NCBI RefSeq assembly: GCF_030815255.1 | Contig: NZ_JAUSWN010000006.1 | Location: forward strand, 62,001 to 126,000 | Source of the DNA: Hathewaya limosa | Lineage (GTDB): Bacteria; Bacillota; Clostridia; Clostridiales; Clostridiaceae | DNA: 64,000 nt | Direction of reading: 5' to 3' | Shown: positions 62,553 to 64,000 of the stretch, piece by piece | Layout: the number at the start of each line of letters is the position of its first letter | Numbering within the stretch: the first letter of the stretch is position 1 | The notes under the pieces: generated by a model | What the model was told of the DNA's origin: nothing | The model's database searches: none | What the model saw: only the letters and a program-made list of their open reading frames with translations | Translations under genes and position numbers: made by a program

Positions 62553-63284
62553 ATGAATGCTTTTATAGCAAAAACAGAAGATAAAGAGGAAGTAGTAAAA
62601 GAATATATACCGTTAGTAAAATATATTGCCTCAAGGGTTATAATTGGCAAAACTAAATATGTTGAATTTGAAGATTTAGTTGGATATGGAATGGTCGGGC
62701 TAATGGATGCTATAAATAAATTTGATGCTACTAAGGGAATGAAGTTTTCAACTTATGCATCTATAAGAATTAAAGGCGCAATTATAGATGAAATTAGAAA
62801 AAATAGCCCTATTTCTAAAGGTGCAATGAACAAGTTAAATAGATATAATGAAGCTATAGAAAAATTACAAAAGGAATTATTTAGAGAACCTACGCTAGAA
62901 GAAATTTCCAGGGAAATGGGAATTCCTATAGAAAATATTAGTGAGATAGAAAATTACATAAATTATATATCTACGGTTTCATTGGAAGATATGATTTTTT
63001 CAAAGGAAGATGATATTCCTTTAATGGGTATTGTAGAGGATAAAAAAAGTCCATGTCCAGAAGAAGTTGTAGAAGAAAAAGAATTATTAGAAATACTTGC
63101 CAAGGCAATTGATGATTTAAATGAAAAGGACAGGACTGTTTTATCACTTTATTATTATGAAGGATTTACATTAAAGCAAATTGGAAAAGTGTTATCTGTT
63201 TCAGAATCTAGAGTATGTCAATTACATAGTAGAGCTATAGTACATTTAAGAAAAATAATTGAAAAAATGAAGTATTATAATTAA
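62553..63284 (+). CDS. sigD: sigma-D (SigD/FliA/WhiG) flagellar sigma factor
   Basis: A 243-aa sigma-70 group protein. Region 2 includes YVEFEDLVGYGMVGLMDAINKFD and FSTYASIRIKGAIIDEIRK; region 3 is REPTLEEISREMG; region 4 is YYEGFTLKQIGKVLSVSESRVCQLHSRA. It should read the TAAA-N17-CGATAAT promoters of this window and be held by FlgM. It follows flhG within the same operon. Confidence 0.95.
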   Translation: MNAFIAKTEDKEEVVKEYIPLVKYIASRVIIGKTKYVEFEDLVGYGMVGLMDAINKFDATKGMKFSTYASIRIKGAIIDEIRKNSPISKGAMNKLNRYNEAIEKLQKELFREPTLEEISREMGIPIENISEIENYINYISTVSLEDMIFSKEDDIPLMGIVEDKKSPCPEEVVEEKELLEILAKAIDDLNEKDRTVLSLYYYEGFTLKQIGKVLSVSESRVCQLHSRAIVHLRKIIEKMKYYN

Positions 63285-63308
63285 AACATAGTTTAGGAAG
63301 TAATGAAA

Positions 63309-63746
63309 ATGATAATTTTTTTATTGACTATAGGAATAATTTTAATAATATATAGTGTTTTAGGTATAAAAAAAGAAGAAAAAGGATTTAATAATTTCTT
63401 AGAAGGTAGTTTTGAAAATGCTAAGGATGAAAAACTTGAAATCGGAATTTTAAGAAAAGAAATTGCTGAGACTTTAACAGAAATTCAAAAGGACTTAGTT
63501 AGTATGGAAGATGAAATAGCAGAATTAAAAGTATTTAAAGAAAGTTTAAAAAATGTTAAAGAAAGTAATTCAAGTTTAAATATAAACTTTGATTGTAAAA
63601 AGGACGATAATATAAAATCGAATGAAAATAGAAAACTTGAAATCAAAAAACTTTTAGAGGAAGGACATTCTGTAGAAGAGATTAGTGCTAACTTTAATAT
63701 AGGAAAGGGTGAGGTCTTATTAATAAGAGATTTATATCAAAAATAG
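63309..63746 (+). CDS. membrane-anchored coiled-coil protein with a C-terminal HTH-like part
   Basis: A 145-aa protein with an N-terminal membrane helix (MIIFLLTIGIILIIYSVLGI), a coiled coil (EIGILRKEIAETLTEIQKDLVSMEDEIAELK) and a C-terminal helix-turn-helix-like end (KKLLEEGHSVEEISANFNIGKGEVLLIRDL). It resembles the YlxL/SwrB-type proteins next to sigD in Firmicutes, whose roles in motility differ by species. ATG 63303 is too near AGGAAG (63295-63300), so ATG 63309 is chosen. Confidence 0.7.
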   Translation: MIIFLLTIGIILIIYSVLGIKKEEKGFNNFLEGSFENAKDEKLEIGILRKEIAETLTEIQKDLVSMEDEIAELKVFKESLKNVKESNSSLNINFDCKKDDNIKSNENRKLEIKKLLEEGHSVEEISANFNIGKGEVLLIRDLYQK

Positions 63747-63763
63747 AGCCTTTTCTAAACATT

Positions 63764-63943
63764 TTGAAGGACAAGAAATTTTTACTAGGATTAGGTGTGG
63801 GTATAATAATTTCTACATTGTTAATTTTTAAAAGTTCTTATAGCTATTCTATAAGTGATGCACAAGTGGAAAAAAGAGCTCTTGAAATGGGCATGATATA
63901 TAAGGATAATCAAAAAGTAAAAATTGATGAGGTGAAAAAATAA
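63764..63943 (+). CDS. small membrane protein overlapping the flgF/G start
   Basis: A 59-aa reading frame from TTG 63764: one N-terminal membrane helix (FLLGLGVGIIISTLLIFK) and an outside tail ISDAQVEKRALEMGMIYKDNQ. The frame is open back to 63713, so the real start may be further up. The stop TAA (63941-63943) overlaps the next ATG. The tail resembles the short conserved segment of small clostridial proteins often annotated as MltG-like; no catalytic residues are present. Confidence 0.6.
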   Translation: MKDKKFLLGLGVGIIISTLLIFKSSYSYSISDAQVEKRALEMGMIYKDNQKVKIDEVKK

Positions 63944-64000
63944 TGATAAGAGGGTTATATACAGCAATTTCTGGAATGATAACAGGAGAAGCAAAACAAG
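63943..64000 (+). CDS. FlgF/FlgG-type rod protein (3' truncated by window end)
   Basis: Nineteen residues are visible: MIRGLYTAISGMITGEAKQ. This is the rod/hook family N-terminus. GAGGTGA lies upstream, and the start overlaps the previous stop. Which rod protein it is (FlgF or FlgG) cannot be decided. Confidence 0.8.
   Translation, partial: MIRGLYTAISGMITGEAKQ

Noticed and set aside
1..64000. CRISPR arrays, insertion sequences, prophage genes, rRNA or tRNA genes
   Set aside because: No regularly spaced repeats, transposase motifs, integrase, or tRNA/rRNA-like segments were seen; the window is an unbroken run of + strand genes.

Overview
This window is very A+T-rich, and every gene I can support is on the + strand. 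It looks like Clostridium sensu stricto. The reasons are the low G+C, a one-chain pyruvate:ferredoxin oxidoreductase, a fused FliR-FlhB export protein, clostridial sigma-D promoters and many TTG/GTG starts with strong AGGAGG-type ribosome sites. I cannot name the species; a C. novyi / C. botulinum group III / C. tetani type organism is an inference only.

Layout. (1) 1-7443 holds housekeeping genes: the 3' part of an MBL-fold beta-CASP protein, pyruvate:ferredoxin oxidoreductase, a Cys-rich DUF1292 protein, a HAD phosphatase and a class IV aminotransferase. (2) 7453-18203 is a sigma-D-promoted chemotaxis operon: fapA-cheW-cheD-cheB-cheR-cheA-cheC-cheY-cheW-fliM-fliY. (3) 18277-25599 is a late flagellar operon: flgM-flgN-flgK-flgL-fliW-csrA-flaG-small ORF-fliS-fliD-fliT. 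(4) 25609-26731 is the main flagellin gene, fliC, with three tandem sigma-D promoters and a CsrA-type leader hairpin. (5) 26734-42575 is a flagellin modification island. It holds two Maf (DUF115) proteins, a small unknown protein, pseudaminic-type sugar genes (pseB, an spsF-type gene, pseH, pseG, pseI), a FliB-type flagellin lysine methylase, an extra SDR sugar-nucleotide enzyme, and a choline-kinase / LicC-type / TPR-phosphotransferase trio. Two divergent flagellin paralogues close the island. (6) 43009-64000 is the basal body, hook, stator and export operon: flgB-flgC-fliE-fliF-G-H-I-J-K-flgD-flgE-flbD-motA-motB-fliL-fliO-fliP-fliQ-fliR/flhB-flhA-flhF-flhG-sigD, then two small membrane proteins and the start of a flgF/flgG-type rod gene.

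How it fits together. The basal-body operon encodes sigma-D (63 kb) and the late operon encodes its anti-sigma factor FlgM (18.4 kb). Sites of the form TAAA-N17-CGATAAT stand in front of fapA, flgM, fliC (three times), a small unknown gene and both flagellin paralogues; weaker versions precede maf, pseI and the licC-like gene. The modification island is therefore probably expressed together with the filament. fliW and csrA sit in the late operon, and the fliC leader carries a GGA-loop hairpin plus a GGA in its ribosome site, as in the FliW-CsrA-flagellin circuit of Bacillus.

The most promising new biology is the choline kinase, nucleotidyltransferase and TPR-alkaline-phosphatase-superfamily trio. 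With its sigma-D-like promoter and its place between modification genes and flagellins, it suggests a phosphocholine-type decoration of flagellin. This is an inference from family membership and position.
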